The notes below the pieces were generated by a model that searched no databases, was not told the origin of the DNA, and saw only the letters and a list, made by a program, of their open reading frames with translations. DNA of 64,000 nt, taken from assembly GCF_023101765.2 (NCBI RefSeq), contig NC_064224.1, positions 7,830,103 to 7,894,102 on the forward strand. Direction: 5' to 3'. Positions 22,746 to 32,889 of the stretch are shown one piece after another. The first letter of the stretch is position 1. Each line of letters starts with the position of its first letter. The translations under genes were made by a program, and so were the position numbers. This DNA comes from Spodoptera frugiperda. Its lineage: Eukaryota > Arthropoda > Insecta > Lepidoptera > Noctuidae.

Positions 22746-22819
22746 GCCGTATCATCACTTACCATCAGGTGAGATAGCGGCCAAACGTCGACCCAATAAA
22801 TGTAAAAAAAAAAAAAAAA
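21981..22819 (+). mobile_element. 5'-truncated CR1/Jockey-like LINE, copy 2
   Basis: Same family and strand as 3268-4164, truncated a little further downstream: homology starts at TCTCTAGGAGAATCC. The 3' UTR has CACTTACCATCAGGTGAG and a poly(A) run to 22819. No clear target-site duplication. Confidence 0.85.
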
Positions 22820-23221
22820 CCATAGATATAATAAATACCCCGAGCCGTAATATAAAACTCTAGTAAAAAAACCTGGAGTAATTAAAAAAAGGTGAAATTA
22901 ACAGCAGGAACACTGTCTAAATTAATTTAGCTCGTGAAATACATGGATGAGCTTATCTGCAAACAGTTTCCGAGCAATTTACTGAAATTTTCATTAAACA
23001 AGCTCCTGAAATTCTAAAACGAGGTACAGTTGGCGACAAAAGTTTTATGTAGAGTATTTATATTGTTTGGTGCTACGAGTCATAATATATTTTTGTAGGT
23101 TTGATAAATTGAGATGAAAATGTTTATAGACAGTTGTGTACAAATTGGTTTTCAGTATTTACTCGTATGCGTTTTATTTAATGTCCAAAAAGAGGTAAGC
23201 AAAAACATATACATACTCTTA
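22820..23221. other. No recognised feature
   Basis: AT-rich, nothing recognised. Confidence 0.5.
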
Positions 23222-23398
23222 CTAGCTTCTGCCAGCGGCTATCATCCAAGTCAGCTCATACCCTGTCTGTATACCAAGTTTCATTAAAACGGATGAGTTC
23301 AGTTCGGTAGTTTTAGAGTGATTGACGGACAAACATTCAAACGTCCTAAGAAACAAACTTTCACATTTAGTGTTTTCATATTAGTGCTTATTATTAGT
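23222..23398 (-). mobile_element. Helitron-like element
   Basis: CTAGCTTCTGCCAGCGGC start, CCAAGTCAGCTCATACCCTG, CGGTAGTTTTAGAGTGATTG and an AT-rich end. Parallels 19560-19756. Confidence 0.55.
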
Positions 23399-23462
23399 AT
23401 AGTTACTTCACATGTTAACGCTAACTAATTTAAGTAATAATAGCCTCAGCATTCGCCTGGAT

Positions 23463-23544
23463 ATTTGTCATTGGTAGGTTTCGGAACCGCACCCTAATGC
23501 ATGAGAAACTGGTGACCTAAACCTCTGAACCACCACGACATTTA
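23463..23544 (-). mobile_element. SINE-B head
   Basis: Reverse complement: TGTCGTGGTGGTTCAGAGG head and CGGTTCCGAAACCTACC, covering the B-box region. Confidence 0.7.
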
Positions 23545-23979
23545 GAACATCAAATAGCGTAAATTTTTTTAAAAATATTAATTTATTTATTTTATTTGAG
23601 TGTTTCTCGTCGACTGTACATATATTGTCCACTCCCCACTGCATGGATCTGGTTACTAATTGAATTAGGTTGCACTCAAATCGAATTATGCTTTTAAATT
23701 ATTGCAAATATTTACTATTATTACATTCCGGTTAATCCGGTTTCAAAGGCTTGTTGAATTTTATTGGTATGTACAGTATAAACTTTATCAGTTTTTAACA
23801 GTAGTCGTTTTACCAAACTTTTCACAAAAATAATTGAATTTAACGTTCCATTAAATTTTTACAACACGATGTTAACATTTTATTACATTTTTAAATAAAA
23901 TATTTATTTAAAAATAAACTAGCGTCCTTTTACAGGACTTGTTTGCATGATGCCATAATTGTGGGACAAAAGATGGGAA

Positions 23980-24019
23980 TGCTACGTGCTACGAGCTACG
24001 AAAGTCGTAGCGCGTAGCA
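23980..24019. repeat. GCTACG palindrome
   Basis: TGCTACGTGCTACGA and TCGTAGCGCGTAGCA are inverted repeats of 15 bp with one mismatch and a 10 nt loop. Sister of 11556-11604. Confidence 0.75.
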
Positions 24020-24171
24020 AGGCTACGACCAAAATAGTACTACACTACATGTATTGAAAGTTATTTTCTTATGTTGTGGGTTACGTTTTATGTCATTAGG
24101 CATTAAACTTTCGTGCTTATGCCACACTTGTTACGTAGTACAAAGTACTCATAGCATAAATGCCCTTCTGG

Positions 24172-24312
24172 GGACTACTTAGCGGGTTACCGGAGCTCCG
24201 GCTCGAAAAGCAGTAGTAGGAACGGGGTGGTTTTTAGTCAGTAAGAGTCTGACACTATCTCTTGCCTCGCCCAAGGCTTGAGAAGTCATTAAATTATTTT
24301 CCCTCTCAAAAA
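24172..24312 (+). mobile_element. R1-tail copy
   Basis: GACTACTTAGCGGGTTACCGG, GGTGGTTTTTAGTCAGTAAG and CTCGCCCAAGGCTTGAGAAG, then a short A run. Confidence 0.88.
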
Positions 24313-24766
24313 ACGGCATAAACAACCTTAGCACACCTATAATACAGATAAAAATTCTAGCCGTATCAAATCGATGAATTGAAAAAAGAAAACAACAATT
24401 TTGAAGACAAGAATATATTTGAAACATTTTTCTTTTTAAAAAAAACGGCTTTGACGTATATAAACTGCCAATATTTTTTATTACCAACACTCCGGGGTAT
24501 TTATTTTTTAAATGGGGACGGATTTGTTTGTGATCCCTCGCGGTTAGTCGAGTTTTAATGAAACCGTCCATTCTAATCTTTGATGAGTTGACAGATTATT
24601 ATTAGAGTACCTTCTATATTTTTCGTTTCTTTTTTTATTTGTCATCCTGCTTTATGAGTATATTTTATGATCTGAGAAAAATAAAATTAATTGTGGTTAT
24701 AATTGTAGCTGCTTGCTGGTCGATTGATCATAATTAAGTACGACTACTGAACTAAGGTACGTCGGT
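24313..24766. other. No recognised feature
   Basis: AT-rich. Part of a 130-codon minus frame that is mostly R1-tail plus chance extension. Not a gene. Confidence 0.55.
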
Positions 24767-24834
24767 CTTTTTTATGGTGTTTCTTTCTTTTTGGATGGTA
24801 AGCGATCAGCGCCGCCCATGGCCACCCGCAACAT
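24767..24834 (-). mobile_element. Jockey-like LINE 3' end scrap
   Basis: GGATGGTAAGCGATCAGCGCC then GCCCATGGCCACCCGC is the inverted 3' end seen at 54230-54320 (the GATCGC variant, not the Rep-1 GATTGC variant). Confidence 0.6.
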
Positions 24835-24975
24835 GGTTTCGGAAAAAGTACTACAAAGAGTGTTAATGATCGACATAACAAAAGCTTCATAGTCACTTAC
24901 AAAACTTAATAACTTTCTGCCAATTATGTTAAGTTTTACATCTAAGCCGCGGTATTTTACCCTAGAGAACTAGAG

Positions 24976-25013
24976 ACAGTTGCTCTTGCGACCACTCGAC
25001 CACCGAGGCAGAC
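24976..25013 (-). mobile_element. SINE-A head scrap
   Basis: CTTGCGACCACTCGACCACC then GAGGCAG, the inverted A-box end of SINE-A. Confidence 0.6.
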
Positions 25014-25409
25014 AAAAAGTCATTCTGTCTAATCTACTTATTCCGTGTTACGTAAAATTCACAATTCCCCAGCCCATCTTCCTACATATAACACATAAAC
25101 ATAAAATTCCCATTAAAATTAAATTAATTTCACATCTACAGGATTCCATCCTATTCAAATAAAATACATTACAATATTAAACATGTATACGCTGAAGCGA
25201 AGCGGTTAAAAAGCGTAAAATCGTATCATTCAGCGCTCAAGCGCTGTAAATAATTGGATGCTGTATTTTTTATAATTCGAAGGCCTTTTAAATGGAAGCG
25301 GGCTTGTGTTATTATACGGCTTATATAGGTGAGTGAAAAATTGAGGGGTTCTTTGGTTCAGTAGCTAAAATGTTGATGTTGAATTTGATGTTTCGGTTTC
25401 TACTTTCAT
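25014..25409. other. No gene; small palindromes
   Basis: CAGCGCTCAAGCGCTG at ~25232 is a short palindrome beside GAAGCGAAGCGG. Otherwise AT-rich. Confidence 0.5.
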
Positions 25410-25714
25410 GTTTTTTTTTATGATATAAGCTGTTGAACGATCTGACGGATCACCTGATAGTAAGCAATCACCGGCCATGTACACTCAAAACACCAGAGGC
25501 GTTACAAGTGCGTTGCTGGCCTTTTGGAGGTTAGGAATTTAAGGGTTGTTGGGGAATCGGGGATTGGGAAGGGGGGTAATTGGGCCTCCAGTAACCTCAC
25601 TCATACGACGAAACACAACGCAAGATTTGTTTCACGTCTGTTTTCTGTGAGGCCGTGGTATCACTCCGGTCTTGCCGGCCCATTCGTGCCGAAGCATAGC
25701 TCTTCCACACTTAA
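25410..25714 (-). mobile_element. Rep-1 copy
   Basis: Full inverted Rep-1 from the T-run/ATAAGC end to GCTCTTCCACACTTAAA. Confidence 0.88.
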
Positions 25715-25729
25715 ACTCATGTTAGTTGT

Positions 25730-25776
25730 CTGCATCATTGCACCAAGGTCTGGTAAACCTTGGTGCAGAGATGCAG
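25730..25776. repeat. Hairpin between Rep-1 and R1-tail
   Basis: Two 20 nt arms (25730-25749 and 25757-25776) pair with two mismatches around a 7 nt loop (CTGGTAA). The core ACCAAGGT/ACCTTGGT is perfect. Confidence 0.8.
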
Positions 25777-25780
25777 AGAG

Positions 25781-25884
25781 GCTCCGGCTCAAAAATCAGG
25801 AGTAGGAATGGAGTGATTTTTAGTCAGTAACAGTAACACTCCCTCTCGCCTCGCCCAATGCGGGAAAAGACATTGGATGATTTT
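25781..25884 (+). mobile_element. R1-tail copy (short)
   Basis: GCTCCGGCTCAAAAATCAGG to GACATTGGATGATTTTAC. Lacks poly(A). Confidence 0.82.
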
Positions 25885-26125
25885 ACACCTACCAATTTTG
25901 ACGTCCTACTTTGACCACACAAAATAAGCCACAGAATTATATTAGGATGCACCTCACACCGTCATTACAGTTAATAATAAGGACCAACATTATGCAGGCG
26001 ACGCCATCGACCATGTAATTTATGTTCCTGGAGCCTGAAATCTGTTACGTGACTGAACTTACAATGAGACGTTGATGGAATACGAATCGATTGCATTTCT
26101 CCCGACCTGTCACTTGTACACATCA

Positions 26126-26209
26126 AGCTATACAATACCAGTATAAACTGACCGTTGGTTGTGCGGATAAGTGATACGAAGCGAGGTCATGATATACTGG
26201 TTTGTGTAG
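26126..26209. mobile_element. MITE-3, short copy
   Basis: 84 bp. AGCTATACAATACCAGTATA at left faces GAGGTCATGATATACTGGTTTG at right as an imperfect inverted repeat. The same family at 31252-31650 is split by a Rep-1. Confidence 0.65.
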
Positions 26210-26403
26210 TTCCATATGTAGGGTGTTCTTAGAGTTATACGTAATTTATGTACGTAGAACAGATGTTTCTTGGAGGCTGAATACGAGTGATATTTTTCAT
26301 TGGTTTGTTAGAAAGAAACCAAGGAAACACTAGGAGATAAACGTCTGCATGTATCGGCGATATGTCAAGCAAATTTTCATTAGGTTATCGGACCTCTGAT
26401 AAA

Positions 26404-26512
26404 CACACTCACACAACGCAAGCGTTGTTTCACGTCGGTTTTCTGTGATGCCGTGGTATCACTCCGGTCGAGCCGGCCCATTCGTGCCTAAGTACGGCTC
26501 TCTCACTACCTA
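26404..26512 (-). mobile_element. Rep-1 5' half
   Basis: CACTCACACAACGCAAGCG, CACGTCGGTTTTCTGTGATG and GTCGAGCCGGCCCATTCGTG. The 3' half is absent. Confidence 0.82.
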
Positions 26513-27179
26513 ATATCCAGGATTTTTTCGAATCGTTTAGTAGTAGTAGTTAGTAGATCAACAAATATTATGTTTCGTAGTTAAGATTCTTGGTATTTAT
26601 GAATTTAAACACAAATTTTCGGACAAAGATAACACAGCCAACCTGCCTATATGGCAAGATTGGCGACAACCCTCGACTTATGTCCGTAGCGATGTCGTGT
26701 CGCGCAATGTTACCAGGCATGTCGACCAAAATCCGACACCGACGCGGTCCTTCATCCAATGTCGCTGACGACAAGTGTCCCAGGACATTTGTCCCCTAGA
26801 CTGGGCTAGATTACACGATTTTTGGTCTCAAGGATAAAATAGAAAAAGAAAAATTAGAGGTAGACTTAGTTCTTACATCCATTTTATTTGCGTCCCATGA
26901 CATTATAGCAAAACAATAATAACGTATCTCAATTAACATTTTATAACTTTAATTTACTGAATAAATTACCATCTATTATAATTGCCAGCCAAAAGTACCC
27001 AATATTTGGATATGTTTGAAGTTGACTCTAGTATTTAAACACCCAGTAAATTCTCGAAATTTCCAAGTAGGTACTACAACTACACCTATGAATAAAATTG
27101 AAGTATCTGTTTGAAATATTTAAATAACCGTTTTTTACTACATTCATATGAATTGACGTACAATAAATACACCAAAATA
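26513..27179. other. No recognised gene
   Basis: Two overlapping chance frames (26568-26799) on opposite strands, not supported as coding. Confidence 0.45.
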
Positions 27180-27335
27180 TGCATATTTTTTTAATTTTTA
27201 TCTATCTGTCTGTCTGTTTGTTCCAGCTAATCTCTAAAATGGCTGGACTGATTTTGACGGGACTTTTATTGGCAGAAAATGACGTCACAAAGTCCGTAAT
27301 CCACACTAGCGAAGCCGCGAGTATAAACAACTAGA
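27180..27335 (+). mobile_element. Helitron-like fragment
   Basis: CTATCTGTCTGTCTGTTTGTTC start, TGGCTGGACTGATTTTGACG, then CTAGCGAAGCCGCGAG and an AACTAG end. Confidence 0.5.
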
Positions 27336-27496
27336 GCATAAAATCCCACCAAGAATTTAACAAAAGGTTAACAACTCTAGTACAATCAACTAAATACATA
27401 GCTAATCCACATACAACATTAAACCTTTTCTTCTCAATTCTAAGCCTAAACCATTAAAGCTGAACAAAGTACATGTATTTGATTTTACAGGTAATT

Positions 27497-27523
27497 TATC
27501 TTTTTTCTTTCTTTCTTTCTTTC
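27497..27523 (+). repeat. (TTTC)n microsatellite
   Basis: Run of CTTT/TTTC units. Confidence 0.85.
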
Positions 27524-27774
27524 AACAATTCTCAATGAGAACAATGGATGTTTACATCCAGTCTTATTTTACAAGAAAAATGTACAAAGATTACCGAACA
27601 GTAAAAAGGGAATCGCCCTTCACATTGTCCGCCCACGAAACACAAAAGGCGATCAACATGAAACAGTTTTGTAACCAAAGGATTTCGGGTGCTGTTATGT
27701 TGATAAGAGCAAGCGATGAGCGGAGCGAGTAGCGTTATAAAGTTCAACGCGTTAAAAATTTGGGCGATACAAAA

Positions 27775-28011
27775 TTACACTGCTGGACTATGGGCCTTTC
27801 CAACATAAACAGGTTTGCCATAATCCTTATGCTTTTTTAAGGGGGGGAAATCATCCAATGACTTCTCTTGCCTTGGGTGTGGCGTGAGCAAGTTTCAGAC
27901 TCGACCGCGTTCCTACTCCTGCTCTTTGAGCCGGAAAACCGGTAAACCCGTTACCTATAGGTAGTCCGCAATCTTTATGCTTGACAGGATTGGAGATCGC
28001 ACTTTAAAAGA
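27775..28011. repeat. RTE-associated repeat interrupted by R1-tail
   Basis: Left part (CTGGACTATGGGCC, GTTTGCCATAATCC) and right part (ATGCTTGACAGGATTGGAG, GATCGCAC) are one element split by 27835-27969. Confidence 0.6.
27822..27982 (-). mobile_element. R1-tail insertion with target-site duplication
   Basis: The inserted R1-tail is 27835-27969, inverted, truncated at GCGGACTACC. It is flanked by AATCCTTATGCTT (27822-27834) and AATCTTTATGCTT (27970-27982), a 13 bp duplication with one mismatch. This indicates a real target-primed insertion. Confidence 0.85.
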
Positions 28012-28098
28012 TTCACGTTTAAAGTTTCCATCAAATATGTATTCATTTAATCAACTTTTATGATACCCGCGAAAGAATAGGGGTAATAAAAGTAAGTA

Positions 28099-28208
28099 CC
28101 TAAGAAAGTGTCAAATTGGTACTTGCCATTGATAAGTTTCGAACCGGCACTCTCATACATAAGAAAATCTCTAAATCTGTATCTTAAATCTCCGAGCCAC
28201 CACAACAC
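28099..28208 (-). mobile_element. SINE-B head
   Basis: GTCAAATTGGTACTTGCC and GGTAAG-type block as AAGTTTCGAACCGGCAC, then CTCCGAGCCACCACAACAC. Confidence 0.75.
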
Positions 28209-28461
28209 TAAATTATCGCTTCTCGATCATCACTATGATAGCACCCCAACCACTATTCCGGCCATTATTCACTGCTTTTATGCCCAGTACCTCTGTGAAT
28301 GAGTATTCACACGTTATCGAACGATTCGGCTGTTAAATTCAATGTGCTTCGCCAATATAAATGTGCTCAACGTATACTGAACTAAATGACCCATAGCTTT
28401 AATATGGGGTCTAATTTTTTTACGATTGAATAGAGTTGGGTAAAATAGGTAGTTCTAGTAG

Positions 28462-28662
28462 CAACGTCACGCCTTTTATCCCATTAGGGGTAGGCAGAAG
28501 TGCACATTACGACACGTAATGCCGCTATACAATGTATACCCACTTTTTCACCATTTGTGTTATAAGTCCCATGTAAAAGGGGGTGAGCCTATTGCCATAT
28601 ATTATACTGGACACAATTCTAGACTCCGTGCTACTACTGAGAAATTATCGAAAAATCGAAAT
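28462..28662 (-). mobile_element. SINE-A body and tail
   Basis: CAACGTCACGCCTTTTATCC through TGAGCCTATTGCCATATA to CTCCGTGCTACTACTGAG. The tRNA head is missing. Confidence 0.85.
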
Positions 28663-29195
28663 AAATATTCATTCAATAATAAAATTATTCAATTATAAAA
28701 TTACAGTTTTAAGTCTTCAACAGAGTAGGTTGTTGTTGACTATTGTCATACACCGGATATGCAGAATTTCAGAACAAAAACCATAAATAGCCGAATAAAC
28801 CTTCTGCCAACCAGGATAGAAAACTAAAGCCTCTATACTTGACACATGCAACAGTGAATCAATACTTGATGTTTATTTTAAAACTAATAAATTACGCCAC
28901 TCTTCTCGTAGTATTAAGTTAATATACTTTCGTAAACCTATAAAATAGCTTTTAAAGTTTCATGGTAATAAATACTCGTAGTATAAAACAATTATGTCTA
29001 CGTGGATTTTAAAACAATATAATAAAGCATTAACCTCCTTTTTGATATTTTTATATGGCAGAGTAAAAACTTTCAAGTTATCGGAAAAATTGATAAAGTG
29101 ATAGCACTTGTAGCTTAATTTCCTGGTCGTAATAAGTTGAACTAAGGACATTTGTGTGTTGCTTGAAGAGTGTTGAATTAAGAGATAATTTACAT
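28663..29195. other. No recognised feature
   Basis: AT-rich, nothing recognised. Confidence 0.55.
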
Positions 29196-29240
29196 ACATA
29201 CATAACCTTACGCCTGCCTCCCATAGAGGTAGGTAGACAG

Positions 29241-29407
29241 ACCACCACAGATGGGGTCCAGTAGGGCTGATGCCTGATTCGGAGCTGCGGACTACCTAGC
29301 GGGTTTACCGAGGCTCCGGGTCGACAAGCAGGAGAAGGAACGGGGTGGTTTTTAGTCAGTAAGAGTCTGACACTACTTCTCGCCTCATTTTCTCCCCTCA
29401 AAAAAAA
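29241..29407 (+). mobile_element. R1-tail inside Rep-3
   Basis: Starts ACCACCACAGATGGGG and ends CCCCTCAAAAAAA. Missing the CCCAAGGCGGGAGAAG block near its end. Confidence 0.88.
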
Positions 29408-29476
29408 GGGGTAGGCAGAGACAATGGAACTCCAATTGCTACGAATCTTACATACATACCTCTTTCGCTTCATCAA

Positions 29477-29536
29477 CAGTCTTTTCATGCATACTCGTCG
29501 GTTACCCTTACCGGACGAGCTTGCATGAAAAGACTG
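29477..29536. repeat. 60 nt hairpin ending Rep-3
   Basis: Perfect 15 bp arms CAGTCTTTTCATGCA/TGCATGAAAAGACTG, extended inward by CTCGTCGGT/ACCGGACGAG with one bulge. Confidence 0.85.
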
Positions 29537-29935
29537 TATGTATGTAAACATGTATTATAGCTTTAAAAAATAACTAACCTCATCAGCTACCAAAATAGTT
29601 TTCATCGAATATCCACTCCATATTTTCTACCTCAAATACATCGAATACCTACGTATAAAAATAGATCCTAAGCTCACAGCAGCAAGGTCTAAAGTTCTAC
29701 AAACATGTAGAGCGTACCTAACAGCTTGATCCTAAATGCATTAAGTCCTGTGTATAATGAAATTAAATGGCACCGTCTAACGCTGTATTTACTTTGACAC
29801 GTGTATTTTTTAATTTTATCAATATATTATGTTCCTTGATTTTGCTCAGAACGCTTTTCTTGATAAAATATTTGTTTTTGTGTTCTAGAACAATTTATTT
29901 TGTCATATAAGATAACAATATAATACTTCACTACT

Positions 29936-30010
29936 TATAAAAAGTACCGAGAAGTGACGTCACGTGATATTTCAAATCGATATATCTTCGAAAGCATTTA
30001 TTTTCTTTTA
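29936..30010 (+). repeat. Rep-5 fragment
   Basis: AAAGTACCGAGAAGTGACG, TTTCAAATCG and TATCTTCGAAAGCATTTAT are also found at 37491-37630 and 50560-50738. Confidence 0.6.
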
Positions 30011-30011
30011 A

Positions 30012-30298
30012 CTGCTTCGTTGGTCGAGTGGTCGCAAGTGCGACTGTCATACAAGGGGTCTCGGGTTCGATTCCCGGGTCGGGCAAAGTATTACTGGGCT
30101 TTTTTTTTTAAATTTCTCAGTAGTAGCACAGAGTCTGGAATTGTGTCCAGTATATGGCAATAGGCTCACCCCCTATTACATGGGACTTATGACACAAATG
30201 GTGAAAAGTGGGTGTACATTGTATAGCGGCATTACATGCCGTAATGAGCACCTCTGCCTACCCCTTCGGGGATAAAAGGCGTGACGTTGCTGCTGCTG
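30012..30298 (+). mobile_element. SINE-A, best complete copy
   Basis: CTGCTTCGTTGGTCGAGTGG carries the A box, and CGGGTTCGATTCCCGGGTCG carries a perfect B box (30064-30074). Then AGCACAGAGTCTGGAATTG, GGCAATAGGCTCACCCCC, GTGGGTGTAC-type block and CCCCTTCGGGGATAAAAGGC. It ends GTGACGTTG plus (CTG)n. Good reference copy for the family. Confidence 0.9.
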
Positions 30299-30724
30299 TT
30301 TAATAAGCCCCTATCCATATATCTACTTTACACAGTCCAAACAGTACCCACATACGCGATTTTTACCCGCGCCCTGATTAAAACGCCGCGTGTTTACTTT
30401 ACCCACAAATGTGATCCCGAAAGTGGTTGCAAACACACAGATCATGATGCATTCACGAAGCGAGCTCCACATTTCGAATCGGTAAAATATTCAGAACGTG
30501 TTTGATGAACACGAGCTTCGTAAACGCACGTATGTATATTCTAGATTTACAGGTAGTAGGGTAAGTAAGATATGGTTCGGAGTTGGATTATCAATCTTAC
30601 TGTGTTGGGATTAAGATCCAAAGTTGTTTATTAATGTCTTAACATTTAGGGTTAAATATTGTTCCGGTTATATAATCGTATATACTATTTTGATATCAAA
30701 AGGAATTATTTATAAGGATAAGTT
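30299..30724. other. No recognised feature
   Basis: A 74-codon frame overlaps the SINE end and is not supported as coding. Confidence 0.5.
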
Positions 30725-31062
30725 TATATAAAGGGGTTTGTTTGTCTGTTTGAACGCGCTTATCTCCTGAACTGCTAATCCGATTTGAATAATTCTCTTT
30801 GTGTTGGATAGTTCATTTACTGAAGAAGATTATAGGCTATAAAACATCATGCTATAATCAAAAGGAGCTTAGCAGTGGGTGATATATTATATGAATATGA
30901 ATGTAACTCACGTCTCTTTCTTTTTGAAGCCTAAACCACTGTACCGATTTGAATAATTCATTTAGTGTTGGATAGTGAATTTATTGAGGAAGGCTATACC
31001 TATATAACATCACGCTACTACCAATAGGAGCCGAGCAGAGCAGTTGAAACCGCGTAAAAGTA
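30725..31062 (+). mobile_element. Two tandem Helitron-like 5' units
   Basis: CCGATTTGAATAATTC and GTGTTGGATAGT(T/G)(C/A)ATTTA recur about 165 bp apart. The second unit ends GAAACCGCGTAAAAGTAACTAG. A similar tandem pair is at 48953-49175. Confidence 0.6.
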
Positions 31063-31251
31063 ACTAGTAACTAAATAAAATAAGACATAACTGTTAGGGC
31101 ACGTAAAAACGAACAAAGAATTAATTTAAGCCACACATTTTGTGACATACAGTTCATAAAACATTCTCCAACAACTAGCATACTATAAAGTCTTAGTCTT
31201 AGGTCTTAATAAAATAAAACCTAATATTTACCTACACACGGCGACACAAGA

Positions 31252-31650
31252 AGCTATACAAAACCAGTATAAACTGACCGTCGAATGCGAGGAAATTAGA
31301 GGATATGTTAGAAATTTAAGTGTGGGAGAGTCATGCTTCGGCACGAATGGGCCGGCTCGACCGGAGTGATACCACGGCCTCACAGAAAACCGACGTGAAA
31401 CAATGCTTGGGTTATGTGAGTGAGGTTACCGGAGGCCCAATTCCACCCTTCTCAATCCCCGAATCCCCAACAACCCTTATTAAATTCCTAAGCCCCAAAA
31501 GGCCGGCAACGCACTTGTAACGCCTCTGGTGTTTCAAGTGACCATGGGCGGCGGCGATTGCTTACCATCAGGTGATCCGTCTGCTCGTGTTTCATAAAAA
31601 AATGTGCGGAAAGATCATATAAAGCGAGACCATGATAAACTGGTTTTGTA
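31252..31650. mobile_element. MITE-3 split by Rep-1
   Basis: Left part 31252-31317 (AGCTATACAAAACCAGTATA) and right part 31602-31650 (GAGACCATGATAAACTGGTT) are the two ends of MITE-3. A complete Rep-1 sits between them. Confidence 0.75.
31318..31601 (+). mobile_element. Rep-1 inside MITE-3
   Basis: Near-consensus Rep-1: AAGTGTGGGAGAGTCATGC to TTACCATCAGGTGATCCG and ATAAAAAAA. One of the best preserved copies here. Confidence 0.9.
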
Positions 31651-31766
31651 AATCTCGAATTGTAGTCCTATTTACATACACGAAATGAGCAATATAGTCG
31701 TAATTTAGCCTAGACATACAAGTGTGTTTATTATGTTACAAACAGACGTACATAGTTAACACATAA

Positions 31767-31803
31767 TGCTATACAACCAGTTTATCATGGTCTGGCTTTG
31801 AAA
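31767..31803. mobile_element. Solo MITE-3 end
   Basis: GCTATACAACCAGTTTATC then ATGGTC, a lone terminal repeat ~120 bp after the split MITE-3. Confidence 0.6.
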
Positions 31804-32889
31804 GACCTTGTCTTATATTTGTAGGTCAATTTATATTGGTTATGCTTAGCTTTAGGGTTCTCAGAAACCATTCTCTTACCACGGTGCCGACAATCTTGAG
31901 AATTTACGAGCTAAAGCAACGTATACGAAATGTGAGTTAACATTTGCTACTATGTATTTCTTTTTGTCTTGTATATAAGGCAAAGTTTATTATATGACTA
32001 GCTGTTGCACGCAGCTTTGCTCACGTGGAATACGGACATTGTGACTAAAATATAATACTAAAATAAAATAAAGCAATTTTACATAATCATTATTATTTTT
32101 CAATTGTCTGAAATTAAAGTTGCTTAATTTTCTCATTACTATATTATCAACCACCTTTTAACAGACATCAAAAAGGAGGTTCTCAGTTTATCTGAACCAA
32201 TTTTGATCGGTTTTCAGACTTAGGAGAAGGTTCTAGGCATATTACCTAGCTTAAAAAAAGTATATATGGTAAACAAAATTGAAGGCGGTTCCCTTTTTTA
32301 AACAAGTGTTCTGTCAGTAAGAGTTTTATATTCTGTCTGGCCGGAGTAGCCACTGAATGATACCAATACAATATGACACCCAATATTTTATGAGTTCCAT
32401 ATACTTTAAACCAGTAACAATTCCAATCACTCAAAAATCAACCCAGAGCCAGATTTAATTAGATCTAAAGTATCTAAATCTGCATTTGATTCTCTAACAA
32501 CCAGCTTACATTCCGACTGAATTATAAATCCATTAGCCAATTAGATTGTGAACCAAACTGGCACAATGCATTAGCTAATCAGATGACACCTGATCTCGAT
32601 TCGTAGAATTATCTGGAAATGCTGAACCGAAATTAGTTTCAGCGATGAATATTTCATTTGCTAAGCTAGCAAGCCAGTCAACTATACCTCTTTTGTTATT
32701 TGATTATCAGCTTTATTGTTTTGTTATAAATTTGAAAATACAATAAAAATAAATGTTTGTGATACCCTGATGGCCAAAACAAGCTGGTACAGAATAAAGA
32801 CAGGGTATGAGTTGACTTGTTTATAGGTATGTATATAGGTACTTTATTTAAATAAGGTATACAACCCACACTTCTGTATTTCGATTTTG
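31804..32889. other. No recognised gene
   Basis: AT-rich. GACTAGCTGTTGCACGCAGC (~31998) and ACAGGGTATGAGTTGACTTG (~32801) are traces of Helitron-like elements. Confidence 0.45.

Larger units (their letters stand above)
29196..29536 (+). mobile_element. Rep-3 with nested R1-tail
   Basis: Rep-3 (ACATAACCTTACGCCTGCC ... GGCAGAGACAATGG ... TGCTACGAATCTTACATAC) is interrupted by an R1-tail at 29241-29407. The flanks AGGTAGGTAGACAG (29227-29240) and GGGTAGGCAGAGAC (29409-29422) are an approximate duplication of the Rep-3 target. Confidence 0.8.

Noticed and set aside
25730..25776. A microRNA precursor
   Set aside because: At 47 nt with a 7 nt loop it is shorter than usual insect precursors, and it sits at a repeat junction. 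Kept only as a structural finding.
29078..29551. 157-codon minus-strand frame
   Set aside because: It runs across Rep-3 and the nested R1-tail. Both are repeats with known plus-strand structure.
30012..30090. A possible tRNA gene in the SINE-A head
   Set aside because: The identical body and tail follow it in many copies, so it is a tRNA-derived SINE, not a tRNA gene.
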